Below are positions 23,352 to 31,079 of a stretch of DNA of 64,000 nucleotides, piece after piece. Below the pieces are notes generated by a model. The model made no database searches and had not been told where the DNA came from. It saw only the letters and a program-made list of their open reading frames with translations. The DNA is from Mobiluncus sp034180645 (GTDB taxonomy: Bacteria; Actinomycetota; Actinomycetes; Actinomycetales; Actinomycetaceae). Numbering within the stretch: the stretch's first letter is position 1; every line of letters starts with the position of its first letter. The translations under genes were made by a program, and so were the position numbers. The DNA lies in assembly GCF_034180645.1 (NCBI RefSeq), contig NZ_JAXFNY010000015.1, positions 1 to 64,000 on the forward strand, written 5' to 3'.

Positions 23352-23383
23352 TCGGAGGGAGCCACCGCAGTGACCCCCTCCGA
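23352..23383 (-). terminator. Possible terminator after cheW
   Basis: TCGGAGGG/CCCTCCGA forms an 8-bp stem with a 16-nt loop about 30 nt past the cheW stop, followed by ATTTGTCC on the minus strand. The T-tract is weak, so partial read-through into cheB is possible. Confidence 0.5.
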
Positions 23384-23412
23384 CTTTGCAATTTCTAAGC
23401 TACGGCTGGACC

Positions 23413-23850
23413 TCACGCTCCGCGGGCTTCCGCGCCGATAGCGACGACGCGCTCCACGTCGAGGACCAACAGCAGGTCATCGCTCAACTTGTACGCACCC
23501 AAGATGAGTTCGCGCATGTCCTGACCCAGCGTGTCCGGCGGAGCCTCGAAATCCGACTCGTCGACCTCGCGAACATCGCCAATCGAATCCACCATCAGAG
23601 ACAGGGTCTCGCCGTCCAGGACCACCACGACCATCATGGCTTCGCGGGGATCCTCGCGGGGCGGCAGGTGCAGTTGGTTACGCAGGTCAATCAGGGTCGC
23701 GATTTGCCCGCGCAGGTTCACAAGGCCGGTAATGGCGGTCGGCGACAGCGGCACGTTCGTGATGTCCTCACCGTGCAGAATCTCGGTGACCTGATTGACT
23801 TCAATGCCGTAAAGGGCTCCGTCCAAGCGGAAAGTTACGTACTGCGTCAT
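23413..23850 (-). CDS. cheW: Chemotaxis coupling protein
   Basis: Links receptors to CheA in the signalling array. The 145-residue CheW domain begins YVTFRLDGALYGIEVNQVTEIL and includes ITGLVNLRGQIATLIDLR, the conserved receptor/CheA-contact segment, and SLMVDSIGDVREVDE. It follows cheA by 6 nt on the same strand. It is one of three CheW-type domains here, as CheA itself has two. Confidence 0.95.
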   Translation of the reverse strand: MTQYVTFRLDGALYGIEVNQVTEILHGEDITNVPLSPTAITGLVNLRGQIATLIDLRNQLHLPPREDPREAMMVVVVLDGETLSLMVDSIGDVREVDESDFEAPPDTLGQDMRELILGAYKLSDDLLLVLDVERVVAIGAEARGA

Positions 23851-23856
23851 CGCTCA

Positions 23857-26334
23857 TCACGCCCCGACCATGTCCAGGCGAGAGTTCATCTCGAGTTCCG
23901 CGTTGAAGTCTTCGATTTCGTCGAAGAAAGTCGGGTCGGCGGCGCGGACGGCCTGTTCGACGTCCAGCAGCTCGGTAACCCGGTCCTTCAGCACCGCAGA
24001 GCCCAGCAAGCCGTGGTCTTCGATGTTGGAGTGCTTGCGCTTGTCGTCGGCCACGATGTCCAGAATCTCGCGGACCACCATCGCCACGGAACGATCGCCC
24101 CGGCGATACACCACGACCTGCAGATCCTTGGGCTCCTCGTAGTCCATGACCCCGAGCAAACGATCCAGGCGGACGATGGGCAGAATCTGGCCCCGGTATT
24201 GGATGACTTCGCGGCCACCCACGCGTTCCACCGCCTCGACCCTGATGTGCTCCAAGCGGGTAACGGCGGCCAGCGGAATCGCCACGCGGCGCCCGTCGCC
24301 AATACCAACCACCAGCGCTTGACCGGTCACCTCGGAGCTGCGAGCCTGTGCGGCTTCCGCGTCCATCTGAGCCTTCTGGGCAGCCTGGGTCGTCGCGCCG
24401 GTCAGGGACTTGCGCGCCACCGCGCCGATATCCAGAATCAGCGCCACGCGGCCATCGCCCAGCAGGGTCGCACCGGCGTACAGGCCGATGGACTTGAGCT
24501 TGGAGGACAGCGGCTTGACCACGATTTCTTCGTTGTTGATGACCTTGTCAACCACCAGGCCGAAACGCTGGTCGTCGTTTTGCAGCACGGCAATGACGCC
24601 GTTGGCCTCGGAGCCGCGGTCGTTGGATTCCTCGGGATGCAGCACGTGGCTCAAGCGAATCAGCGGGAGCAGCATGCCACGCAAGCGGTAAACCGGCGAG
24701 GCGTTCACGTACTCCATCGAAGTTTCCTTGCGAGACGAATCCAAAACAACCAACTCGAGCAGGGACACCTGCGGAATGGCGTAGAGCTCGCCGTGGGACT
24801 CGACCGTCAAGGACGGCTGAATCGCCAACGTCAGCGGGATCCGCATCCGCCAAGTCGAGCCCTTTCCGAGTTCAGACTCGACGTCGACCGTACCGCCGAT
24901 GGCCTCAACGGAAGTCTTGACCACGTCGGTGCCGACCCCGCGCCCGGAAATGTTAGAAACTGTCTTTGCGGTCGAGAATCCCGGCAGGAACAGCAGGTTA
25001 AAGATTTCCTTGTCGCTCATCTCGCCGAGCTGCTGCTGGGTGACCAGGCCTTTATCCAGAGCCTTGTTCGCCACCACGACCGGGTCGATGCCCGCGCCGT
25101 CGTCGATAATGTCAACTACGACCTGGCCGCCGGCGTGGTAAGCCTTTAAGGTCACCGTGCCCTTCGGGTCTTTCCCGGCAGCCTGGCGGACCTCGGGCAG
25201 CTCTACCCCGTGGTCAACCGCATTACGCACCATGTGCGTCAGCGGGTCCTTGATGGCTTCCAGCAAGGAACGATCGAGTTCGGTGTCGCCGCCAATCATG
25301 ACCAGCTGCACATTCTTATCAGTCTGTTTCGCGAGGTCACGCACCACGCGCGGCATCTTGGACCAGAGGTGTTCGATGGGCTGCATGCGGGTCTTCATAA
25401 TGCCCTCTTGCAGCTCGGTGGCGACTATGGACAAGCGCTGAGACGACTGCACCAGGTTCATGTCGGTCATCGAATCGGTCAGGCGCACAATCTGGTTACG
25501 CACCAACACCAACTCGGAGACCTCGCGCATCAACACGTCTAGCAGGTCGACATCCACGCGGATGGAAGAATCCGCAGCTGAACGCGAGGAACCGTGTTCC
25601 GCCGGCTTGGCTTCGTCCTTCTTGGATGCCGCCGGTTTCGATTGCGGGGCGGGGGCAGCCGGGGTGGCCTGGGCGGCCGGGGTGGCTGGGGCAGCCGGGG
25701 TGGCTGGGGCGGCGTCCTCACCCAAGTTCACATTGCCGTTCTCATCAGCCACATTGGTCAAGAACGGAATCTCGGCCGGAGCTTCCTCGGCGGCGGCCGG
25801 CGGGGTCGCCGGGTCCTCACCCAGGTTCACATTGCCGTTCTCATCAGCCACATTGGTCAAGAACGGAATCTCGGACGGAGCTTCCTCGGCGGCGGCCGGA
25901 GCCGGTTCGCCAGACATGCTGTCAGCAGCCGGCACTGGCGCACTCAACGTCTTGCCTTGAATAGCTTCAATCTGAGCGATGACGGATTCGATGTCCACAT
26001 CGCCTTCTTGACCGGTTTCTTCCACTGAACCCATAATGTTGCGGATTCGGTCTACCATCAACAGCAGTACGTCAGCGGTGTCTTGATCCATCTCACGTAC
26101 GCCATCACGCAGCTCGGAAAGCAAGTTTTCACCACGGTGTGCCAACTTCTCGAGCCGGTTGAACGCCAGGAATCCTGACGTGCCTTTAATCGTGTGAATA
26201 GTCCGGAAAATCGAGGACAGGAGTTCTTTTGAACCCGGTTCGGATTCCAAGGACACCATGTCTTGTTCCAGTTGATCGAGGTTCTCATAGGACTCGACCA
26301 GGAATTCGCGGACAATTTCATCCATTTCGCCCAT
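23857..26334 (-). CDS. cheA: Chemotaxis histidine kinase with two CheW-like domains
   Basis: Receptor-controlled histidine kinase that phosphorylates CheY and CheB. Order: Hpt domain with the phosphorylated H47 in SIFRTIHTIKGTSGF; an Ala/Pro-rich linker (about 140-235) carrying two near-identical 29-residue repeats with EIPFLTNVADENGNVNLGED; dimerization domain; HATPase (HMVRNAVDHGVE, IDDGAGIDP, GRGVGTDVV); then two CheW-like domains (about 515-650 and 670-790). No recognisable P2 CheY-binding domain is seen; the repeats occupy that position. The ATG at 26334 has GGGAGG 7 nt upstream and is preferred to the TTG at 26349. cheW follows after 6 nt. Confidence 0.95.
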   Translation of the reverse strand: MGEMDEIVREFLVESYENLDQLEQDMVSLESEPGSKELLSSIFRTIHTIKGTSGFLAFNRLEKLAHRGENLLSELRDGVREMDQDTADVLLLMVDRIRNIMGSVEETGQEGDVDIESVIAQIEAIQGKTLSAPVPAADSMSGEPAPAAAEEAPSEIPFLTNVADENGNVNLGEDPATPPAAAEEAPAEIPFLTNVADENGNVNLGEDAAPATPAAPATPAAQATPAAPAPQSKPAASKKDEAKPAEHGSSRSAADSSIRVDVDLLDVLMREVSELVLVRNQIVRLTDSMTDMNLVQSSQRLSIVATELQEGIMKTRMQPIEHLWSKMPRVVRDLAKQTDKNVQLVMIGGDTELDRSLLEAIKDPLTHMVRNAVDHGVELPEVRQAAGKDPKGTVTLKAYHAGGQVVVDIIDDGAGIDPVVVANKALDKGLVTQQQLGEMSDKEIFNLLFLPGFSTAKTVSNISGRGVGTDVVKTSVEAIGGTVDVESELGKGSTWRMRIPLTLAIQPSLTVESHGELYAIPQVSLLELVVLDSSRKETSMEYVNASPVYRLRGMLLPLIRLSHVLHPEESNDRGSEANGVIAVLQNDDQRFGLVVDKVINNEEIVVKPLSSKLKSIGLYAGATLLGDGRVALILDIGAVARKSLTGATTQAAQKAQMDAEAAQARSSEVTGQALVVGIGDGRRVAIPLAAVTRLEHIRVEAVERVGGREVIQYRGQILPIVRLDRLLGVMDYEEPKDLQVVVYRRGDRSVAMVVREILDIVADDKRKHSNIEDHGLLGSAVLKDRVTELLDVEQAVRAADPTFFDEIEDFNAELEMNSRLDMVGA
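25714..25899 (-). repeat. 87-bp direct repeat within cheA linker
   Basis: 25714-25800 and 25813-25899 are identical at 85 of 87 positions, separated by 12 nt and in frame. They duplicate an acidic peptide in the linker between the Hpt and dimerization domains. Such high nucleotide identity indicates a recent duplication, or homogenisation by slippage. Confidence 0.9.
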
Positions 26335-26383
26335 AAAGCGACCTCCCAAATAAGTGGTGCCTGCGGCACCGTCTACGCACCAG

Positions 26384-26409
26384 TTTCGGGCATTTAAATG
26401 AGTTTGTTA
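26384..26409 (-). promoter_or_regulatory. Candidate FliA-type promoter of cheA-cheW
   Basis: TAAC-N14-GCCCGAAA on the minus strand, 50-75 nt upstream of cheA. It is a partial match to TAAA-N15-GCCGATAA, plausible because chemotaxis genes are often in the FliA regulon. It is weaker than the flagellin and fliA sites. Confidence 0.35.
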
Positions 26410-26517
26410 GCGAATTCAGTGAATTTTCAGCGATATTTCTTGATTTCAGGAGCGCATTTGGACGGTTTGCTCAGGTTTATGGGGTTTTATCCAGCTCAGG
26501 AGGCGGGCTTGCGGAGA

Positions 26518-26910
26518 TTAATTCGTCTGCGGCGGGCTAGGTTTCGGAACCCGTTTAGCGGCTGGATTTGTCTGCGATGCTGGTGAATTCGGGGAGGGTT
26601 TGGGTGTCTGAGATTGGGCAGCGCCTGGCAGAGCTGCTGACCCCTTCATCAACCGGCACAGGTCCAAAGGCTGGCCGGATTTGGGCTTGATGGACTGCAG
26701 GGACTGTAGGGCTGCGGCGGCTTCGGTGCCCGACATGGCGGCCTGGTTTTCTTCAGAAACTGCCTGAAGCAACTCGGCCCGGTTGACTGGAACGGAACGC
26801 GGGGCATCCACGCCCAAACGCACCGAATCGCGGTGAACTTCCACAACGGTAACCACGATGCCGTCACCGATGACAATCTTTTCGCCTATGCGCCTAGATA
26901 AAACCAACAC
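26518..26910 (-). CDS. csrA: CsrA translational regulator with long C-terminal tail
   Basis: RNA-binding carbon storage regulator that blocks translation at GGA motifs. Residues 1-57 are a complete CsrA core (MLVLSRRIGEKIVIGDGIVV, then VEVHRDSVRLGVDAPRSVPVNR, including the RNA-contacting VHRDSVRLG/R44). The usual length is 60-75; here 130, with an Ala/Ser/Pro/Gln-rich tail from about 58 to the end. FliW, which binds CsrA in Bacillus and Campylobacter, is encoded at 60125. Initiation is at GTG with TAGAGT seven bases upstream and no ribosome site, implying a leaderless message. The likely target is the flagellin leader. Confidence 0.93.
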   Translation of the reverse strand: MLVLSRRIGEKIVIGDGIVVTVVEVHRDSVRLGVDAPRSVPVNRAELLQAVSEENQAAMSGTEAAAALQSLQSIKPKSGQPLDLCRLMKGSAALPGAAQSQTPKPSPNSPASQTNPAAKRVPKPSPPQTN

Positions 26911-26916
26911 GGGACT

Positions 26917-26922
26917 ACTCTA
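26917..26922 (-). promoter_or_regulatory. -10 element for leaderless csrA
   Basis: TAGAGT ends seven bases before the GTG start of csrA on the minus strand, leaving no room for a leader. No strong -35 is visible. Confidence 0.4.
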
Positions 26923-27006
26923 CATGAGATAAACCCGCAAACTCACGATTTTGCACACAATCCGCGAAAAAACAACCCCGACACCCTAGCCATGAACCCC
27001 ATGTTG

Positions 27007-27196
27007 GGCCTGTCTTGCATGAATGACCGATTTCGCTATGCTCAGAGCCTATCGGCAGGAACTAGAATCGCCATAACCTGCAAGTTTAGAAAATGGGGAG
27101 TCTATGATGGTCCAGATTCTGGGTTGAAATCGGTCATTCGTGCAACTATTCCGAAAAACCAAGGGGGTTTCACTCCCAAACAGGACAGAAATCCGG
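27007..27196. repeat. 190-bp dispersed repeat, copy B
   Basis: The partner of 19105-19294: 185 of 190 positions are identical, both copies in the same orientation. It sits between csrA and the flhF-like gene and is directly abutted by the 38-nt repeat and the 54-bp palindrome. Different sequence flanks the two copies on each side, which defines the element boundaries as about GGCC...CCGG. Confidence 0.8.
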
Positions 27197-27230
27197 TAAC
27201 AAACAGCCCCTAAAATCCCCAGATAACCCG
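27193..27230. repeat. 38-nt dispersed repeat, copy 2
   Basis: Partner of 126-163 (core AACAAACAGCCCCTAAA). It overlaps the last 4 nt (CCGG) of the 190-bp repeat and lies 9 nt before the palindrome at 27239. Confidence 0.6.
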
Positions 27231-27238
27231 CAATAAAA

Positions 27239-27292
27239 CCTATTAATTCGCTTCGGTGTGCCATATATGGCACACCGAAGCGAATTAATAGG
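27239..27292. repeat. Perfect 54-bp palindrome
   Basis: Two exact 27-nt arms meet with no spacer at CCATA|TATGG; the outer ends are CCTATTAATTCG/CGAATTAATAGG. As RNA either strand would form a long hairpin, but no T-tract follows. The whole intergenic stretch 26911-27495 holds only repeats and a -10 element; 27293-27495 shows nothing recognisable. Confidence 0.85.
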
Positions 27293-27495
27293 ATTAACGC
27301 CCGGGCCGGGATTGTCTCAGGGGTTGAGAGTTTGGCACTGACAAACAAAGCAAGACCGCAGTCTGGCAAACGGTATGGGATTATCGCGATGCTTTCCAAT
27401 CCGGAAACGATGGAAACTCTGTTCACCAAACGGAATGGAATCATCGGCAGCAATGCCAATTGGAGACAGCGGAACCCGGATTTCAGGCGGAAAAA

Positions 27496-28896
27496 TCAGT
27501 GCGCGCCGGCGAAAATGTCTTCCAGCAGCATCTTCCAGGCTTCGCCGCGCGCGGGAACCCCGTCCAACATGCCGATGGGAATGCCCACTTCGAACAAAGC
27601 GCCGGGATGGTCGGATTCCCAAATGCGCTGAACTGCCAGGGCATCAGGACGTATCGCGTCCGGCAGGCCGCGGATCCAGCTCTCGATTTTGTCCGCGGGG
27701 CTACGTGCATCGACTACCGCCCAGGTTTGATCTACATAGATAACCGAGATGAGTTTCGCCATGGTGCGCCGGTGGGCTTCGATGAGCGAATCCGCCAAAG
27801 CTAACACACAAGTTTGCCCCGGATGAGCCTCCATCAGGGACTTCAATTCTTCCCCGGAACGAGCCCGCAAAGCCTCACCGGGAAGAGTGGTTTTCGGCCC
27901 GCCCAGCACGCAATAGGCGTCCTCGCCCAGCCGACCCGCCAAACGCTGCGCGGTTTCCACAATCGACAGGGATATCGGCGAGGAACCGACCACTACAATC
28001 GTGGAACCAGGCTTTTCCAGCAGGGGCACTGGCTCGGGTAAAGCCCCCAGCACATCATCCAGCGCCATCTCGCTGGTGTCCACGGTACCGCTGGCGACGG
28101 CCTCAGCCAGGTTTTCGCCTCCCGGCACCCCAGCAAACAACTCCGCCGGGAATCCCAGTTCGCTCAAAGCCGCCGCCGGCAATTTCGGACCGGAAGCAAC
28201 GCGCGGAGCGGAGGTAACAACACGCCCGGCACTCGCACCCGGCGCCGCCGCCCCTTGCAGGCGCGCATCGAAAGCCCCGCCGGCAGGCCGGGGCATGGCC
28301 CCCATCGAGCCGGCTAAACCGGCGGTTTCACTAGCCTTGGGAGCGGCATTCGGTTCAGTCTGAGTTTCGTTGATGAGGGAAGTGGCATCCCCGATTCCCA
28401 TCTGAGCCATCTGGGCTTCGAGCTGGGCTTGAGCGGCTTCGGTATTGGAACTGAGCTGGGAACGCGCTTCGTCAAGCAGGTGTTCCAGATCGGGATCTTT
28501 CTTGGTAGGGGAAGCGGTGCCGCCATCGTCTCGCACATTGCCTTTACCGATCGCGGCAGAATCGGCGGATTCACCAGTATCCGGGGGAGCCTGCTTTTTC
28601 TTTCCTAAGCCGGCTTCGTCAGCGTGTTCCGAAAGAGTCTTGTGGGTGGGCTTGGGTTTGGCGCTCGCCGCAGCGGCAGCCGCAGTGCCGGTAGCGTTGC
28701 GGAAACTCTGGGGCGGTTCGCCGACCCCCTCGACCTCTACCAGGACTTCATAGTGTTCCTTGGCGAACATCCCAGCCAGGCCGCCCTTGCGGACTTTTTC
28801 GGCTTTGAGCACGGTGACCCGTCGGCCCATCCGTTTTACTTGGCCGATGAGGACGTCAAGGCGATCGCCTTCAACCAGATATCGCGTGGCTGCCAC
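27496..28896 (-). CDS. FlhF-like protein without a nucleotide-binding P-loop
   Basis: 466 residues at the position FlhF usually occupies, directly after flhA (26-nt overlap). Residues 1-60 resemble the FlhF N-terminal domain: repeated short positions around QVKRMGRRVTVLKAEKVRKG, then GLAGMFAKEHYEVLVEVE. A low-complexity Ala/Pro/Glu linker (~65-290) follows. The C-terminal part, from STIVVVGSSPISLSIVETAQ (298-317), has the beta-loop-helix order of an SRP-type GTPase, but GSSPISLS replaces GxxGxGKTT, so GTP binding as in FlhF is unlikely. It may keep a placement or scaffolding role. The homology is weak and rests partly on position. Confidence 0.65.
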   Translation of the reverse strand: MAATRYLVEGDRLDVLIGQVKRMGRRVTVLKAEKVRKGGLAGMFAKEHYEVLVEVEGVGEPPQSFRNATGTAAAAAASAKPKPTHKTLSEHADEAGLGKKKQAPPDTGESADSAAIGKGNVRDDGGTASPTKKDPDLEHLLDEARSQLSSNTEAAQAQLEAQMAQMGIGDATSLINETQTEPNAAPKASETAGLAGSMGAMPRPAGGAFDARLQGAAAPGASAGRVVTSAPRVASGPKLPAAALSELGFPAELFAGVPGGENLAEAVASGTVDTSEMALDDVLGALPEPVPLLEKPGSTIVVVGSSPISLSIVETAQRLAGRLGEDAYCVLGGPKTTLPGEALRARSGEELKSLMEAHPGQTCVLALADSLIEAHRRTMAKLISVIYVDQTWAVVDARSPADKIESWIRGLPDAIRPDALAVQRIWESDHPGALFEVGIPIGMLDGVPARGEAWKMLLEDIFAGAH

Positions 28897-30964
28897 TTAT
28901 CGTTCCCATCGTCTCGATCATTACTTTCGCGCCCGACACTTCGGTATACGACAGCACCGGCAAACGCGCTATACCAAGGTTAACAAGTTTTCGCAGCGCT
29001 GGGCGTAAGACAGGCGCACAAACTAAAACAACAGAAAATCCGGTCTGCTCCGCCTGCTCGGTCACTTCGCGAGTCTGGTTCAGGAAAGTCTCCATCCGAT
29101 CCGGATCCAGAGCCAGTTGGGAGCCTTCATCGCCGGGACGTACGCTCTCCAGCAGGGACTGTTCAAAAATCGGATCCAAGGTAATGACCCGCAGTACCCC
29201 GTCCATCACGTACTTTGCCACGATCGAGGGACCCAACTCCGCTCGAGCCGCCTCGATGAGCTGCTCAGGTTCGGTGGTCTGCTTGCCTTTCACGGACAGT
29301 GCCTCAAAAATCCGGGGCAGGTCCAAGATGGGGACCTGTTCTTCCAGCAAGCCTTGCAGCACAACTTGGACTTCACCCAGGGACAGCATCGCGGGGATGA
29401 GTTCCTCCACGGCGCTCGGGTTCGTCTGGCGCACCCCGTCTACCAGGATACGCACGTCTTCACGAGACAGGAGCCGCGCCGCGTTCTCGCTGACCAGCGC
29501 CCCCAGATGGGTAATCAGCACAGAAACACGATCTACTACGGTCGCTCCACCCAGCTCGGCGTTGTAGCGCAACTCCACGGGAATCCATTTGCCGGTCAAG
29601 CCGAATACGGGTTCGTTGGTGATTTCACCAGGCAGGTCGTCCAGGATATCGCCCAAGGCCAGAACCTTTCCAGGCGGGGCGATGCCGCGGCCGACTTCCA
29701 CGCCGGACATGCGGATGACGTAGGTGGACACGGGCAGGTCTACAGAATCGCGGGTGCGCACCGGGGGCAGGACGAAGCCCGATTCGAGAGCCACTTTGCG
29801 GCGCAAGCCGCGCACTCGCGCCAGCAGGTCGGTGTCGGTGTTTGCTCCCACCAGGTCGATGAGGTCAGGAGCGAGGAGGATTTCGAGGGCGGGGACTCGC
29901 ATCTGTTCGATGAGCTGTTCGGGGGTTTCGCCCGCGGGCTTGGAGTTGTCCTCCTCGACCACAACTTCTTCCTCAGCCTCGACTTGCTTGAGTTTCGCCA
30001 TGGAGCGCCACCCGGCATACAGCAGCAGGGCGCCGATAACAAAGAACGGAGCCTTCGGCATGGCCGGAATAATCCCCATGAAGATGCAGGCCATCCCCGC
30101 GATAAACAGCGCGGCGAAGGACTGGGTCAGCTGGCGAGAGAAGTCTCCGCCGATACCGCCTTCGGGAGAGTCCTTGGAACGGGTGACGATAACGCCGGTA
30201 GCCAAGCTCATCAGCAGGGACGGAATCTGGGAAACCAGACCATCGCCGACCGTCAGCTGGGAGTATGTCGCGATGGAGTCGCCAACCGACATGCCTTCCA
30301 CGACCATGCCGATGATGAAGCCGGCGATGAGGTTGACGATGGTGATTACGATACCGGCGATAGCGTCACCCTTGACGAACTTGGAGCCACCGTCCATAGC
30401 GCCGTAAAAGTCGGCCTCGGAAGCAATCTCGGCACGCCGGGCACGAGCGGTTTCTTCATCGATGAGACCGGAGTTCAGGTCGGCGTCGATAGCCATCTGT
30501 TTACCGGGCATAGCATCCAAGGTGAAACGCGCCCCGACTTCCGCCACACGTCCCGCGCCGTTGGTAATGACGACGAAGTTGATGATGACCAGGATGACGA
30601 ATACCACCATGCCGACCACAAAGTTGCCGCCCACCACGAAAGTCCCGAATGCCTCGATGACTTTGCCGGCTTTCGCGGAACCACCCCCGGATCCGGGCGT
30701 CAAAATCAACCGGGTCGAAGCGATGTTCAAACTCAGCCGGAACAGTGTCAGCACCAAAACCAGAGTCGGAAACACCGAAAAGTTTAACGGCTTGGCAACG
30801 AACATGGTCGTGAGCAAGGAAATCATGGACAGCATGATGGACATGGTGAGTAGGACGTCCATCATCCACGGCTGCAGCGGGAAAACAAGTAACATGACGA
30901 TGCCGACAATCCCCACGGGGACTATCAGCTTCGGTATCATTGTGGCATCAAATTTGCCCTTCAC
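28871..30964 (-). CDS. flhA: Flagellar export gate protein FlhA
   Basis: Large integral membrane component of the flagellar type III export gate. The 697-residue protein has eight expected N-terminal membrane segments (beginning KLIVPVGIVGIVMLLVFPLQ), the conserved cytoplasmic-loop signatures LFRLSLNIASTRLIL, FVVITNGAGRVAEVGARF and TLDAMPGKQMAIDADLNSG, and a C-terminal cytoplasmic domain that docks chaperone-substrate complexes. The start is GTG at 30964, with GAGGAG 8 nt upstream. It follows flhB by 115 nt and overlaps the flhF-like gene. Confidence 0.98.
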   Translation of the reverse strand: MKGKFDATMIPKLIVPVGIVGIVMLLVFPLQPWMMDVLLTMSIMLSMISLLTTMFVAKPLNFSVFPTLVLVLTLFRLSLNIASTRLILTPGSGGGSAKAGKVIEAFGTFVVGGNFVVGMVVFVILVIINFVVITNGAGRVAEVGARFTLDAMPGKQMAIDADLNSGLIDEETARARRAEIASEADFYGAMDGGSKFVKGDAIAGIVITIVNLIAGFIIGMVVEGMSVGDSIATYSQLTVGDGLVSQIPSLLMSLATGVIVTRSKDSPEGGIGGDFSRQLTQSFAALFIAGMACIFMGIIPAMPKAPFFVIGALLLYAGWRSMAKLKQVEAEEEVVVEEDNSKPAGETPEQLIEQMRVPALEILLAPDLIDLVGANTDTDLLARVRGLRRKVALESGFVLPPVRTRDSVDLPVSTYVIRMSGVEVGRGIAPPGKVLALGDILDDLPGEITNEPVFGLTGKWIPVELRYNAELGGATVVDRVSVLITHLGALVSENAARLLSREDVRILVDGVRQTNPSAVEELIPAMLSLGEVQVVLQGLLEEQVPILDLPRIFEALSVKGKQTTEPEQLIEAARAELGPSIVAKYVMDGVLRVITLDPIFEQSLLESVRPGDEGSQLALDPDRMETFLNQTREVTEQAEQTGFSVVLVCAPVLRPALRKLVNLGIARLPVLSYTEVSGAKVMIETMGTISGSHAISG

Positions 30965-31079
30965 GTGCCGGTCTCCTCACGGCCATGGACTCCATTCCTC
31001 ACTTATCTTACCGTTGCCCCATCGGCAAAAGGGTCGTTTACATTAGTTTTTCCAACTTTTTAGGGGCAAAACTGGTTCA

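Noticed and set aside
23386..25149. 587-codon plus-strand frame opposite cheW and cheA
   Set aside because: Antisense shadow; its His/Gln/Arg-rich composition is typical of such frames.
27049..27459. 136-codon minus-strand frame across the 190-bp repeat and palindrome
   Set aside because: It runs through two different repeats and copy A at 19 kb does not preserve the reading context; no coding evidence.
29117..30787. 556-codon plus-strand frame opposite flhA
   Set aside because: Antisense shadow of a highly conserved membrane protein.
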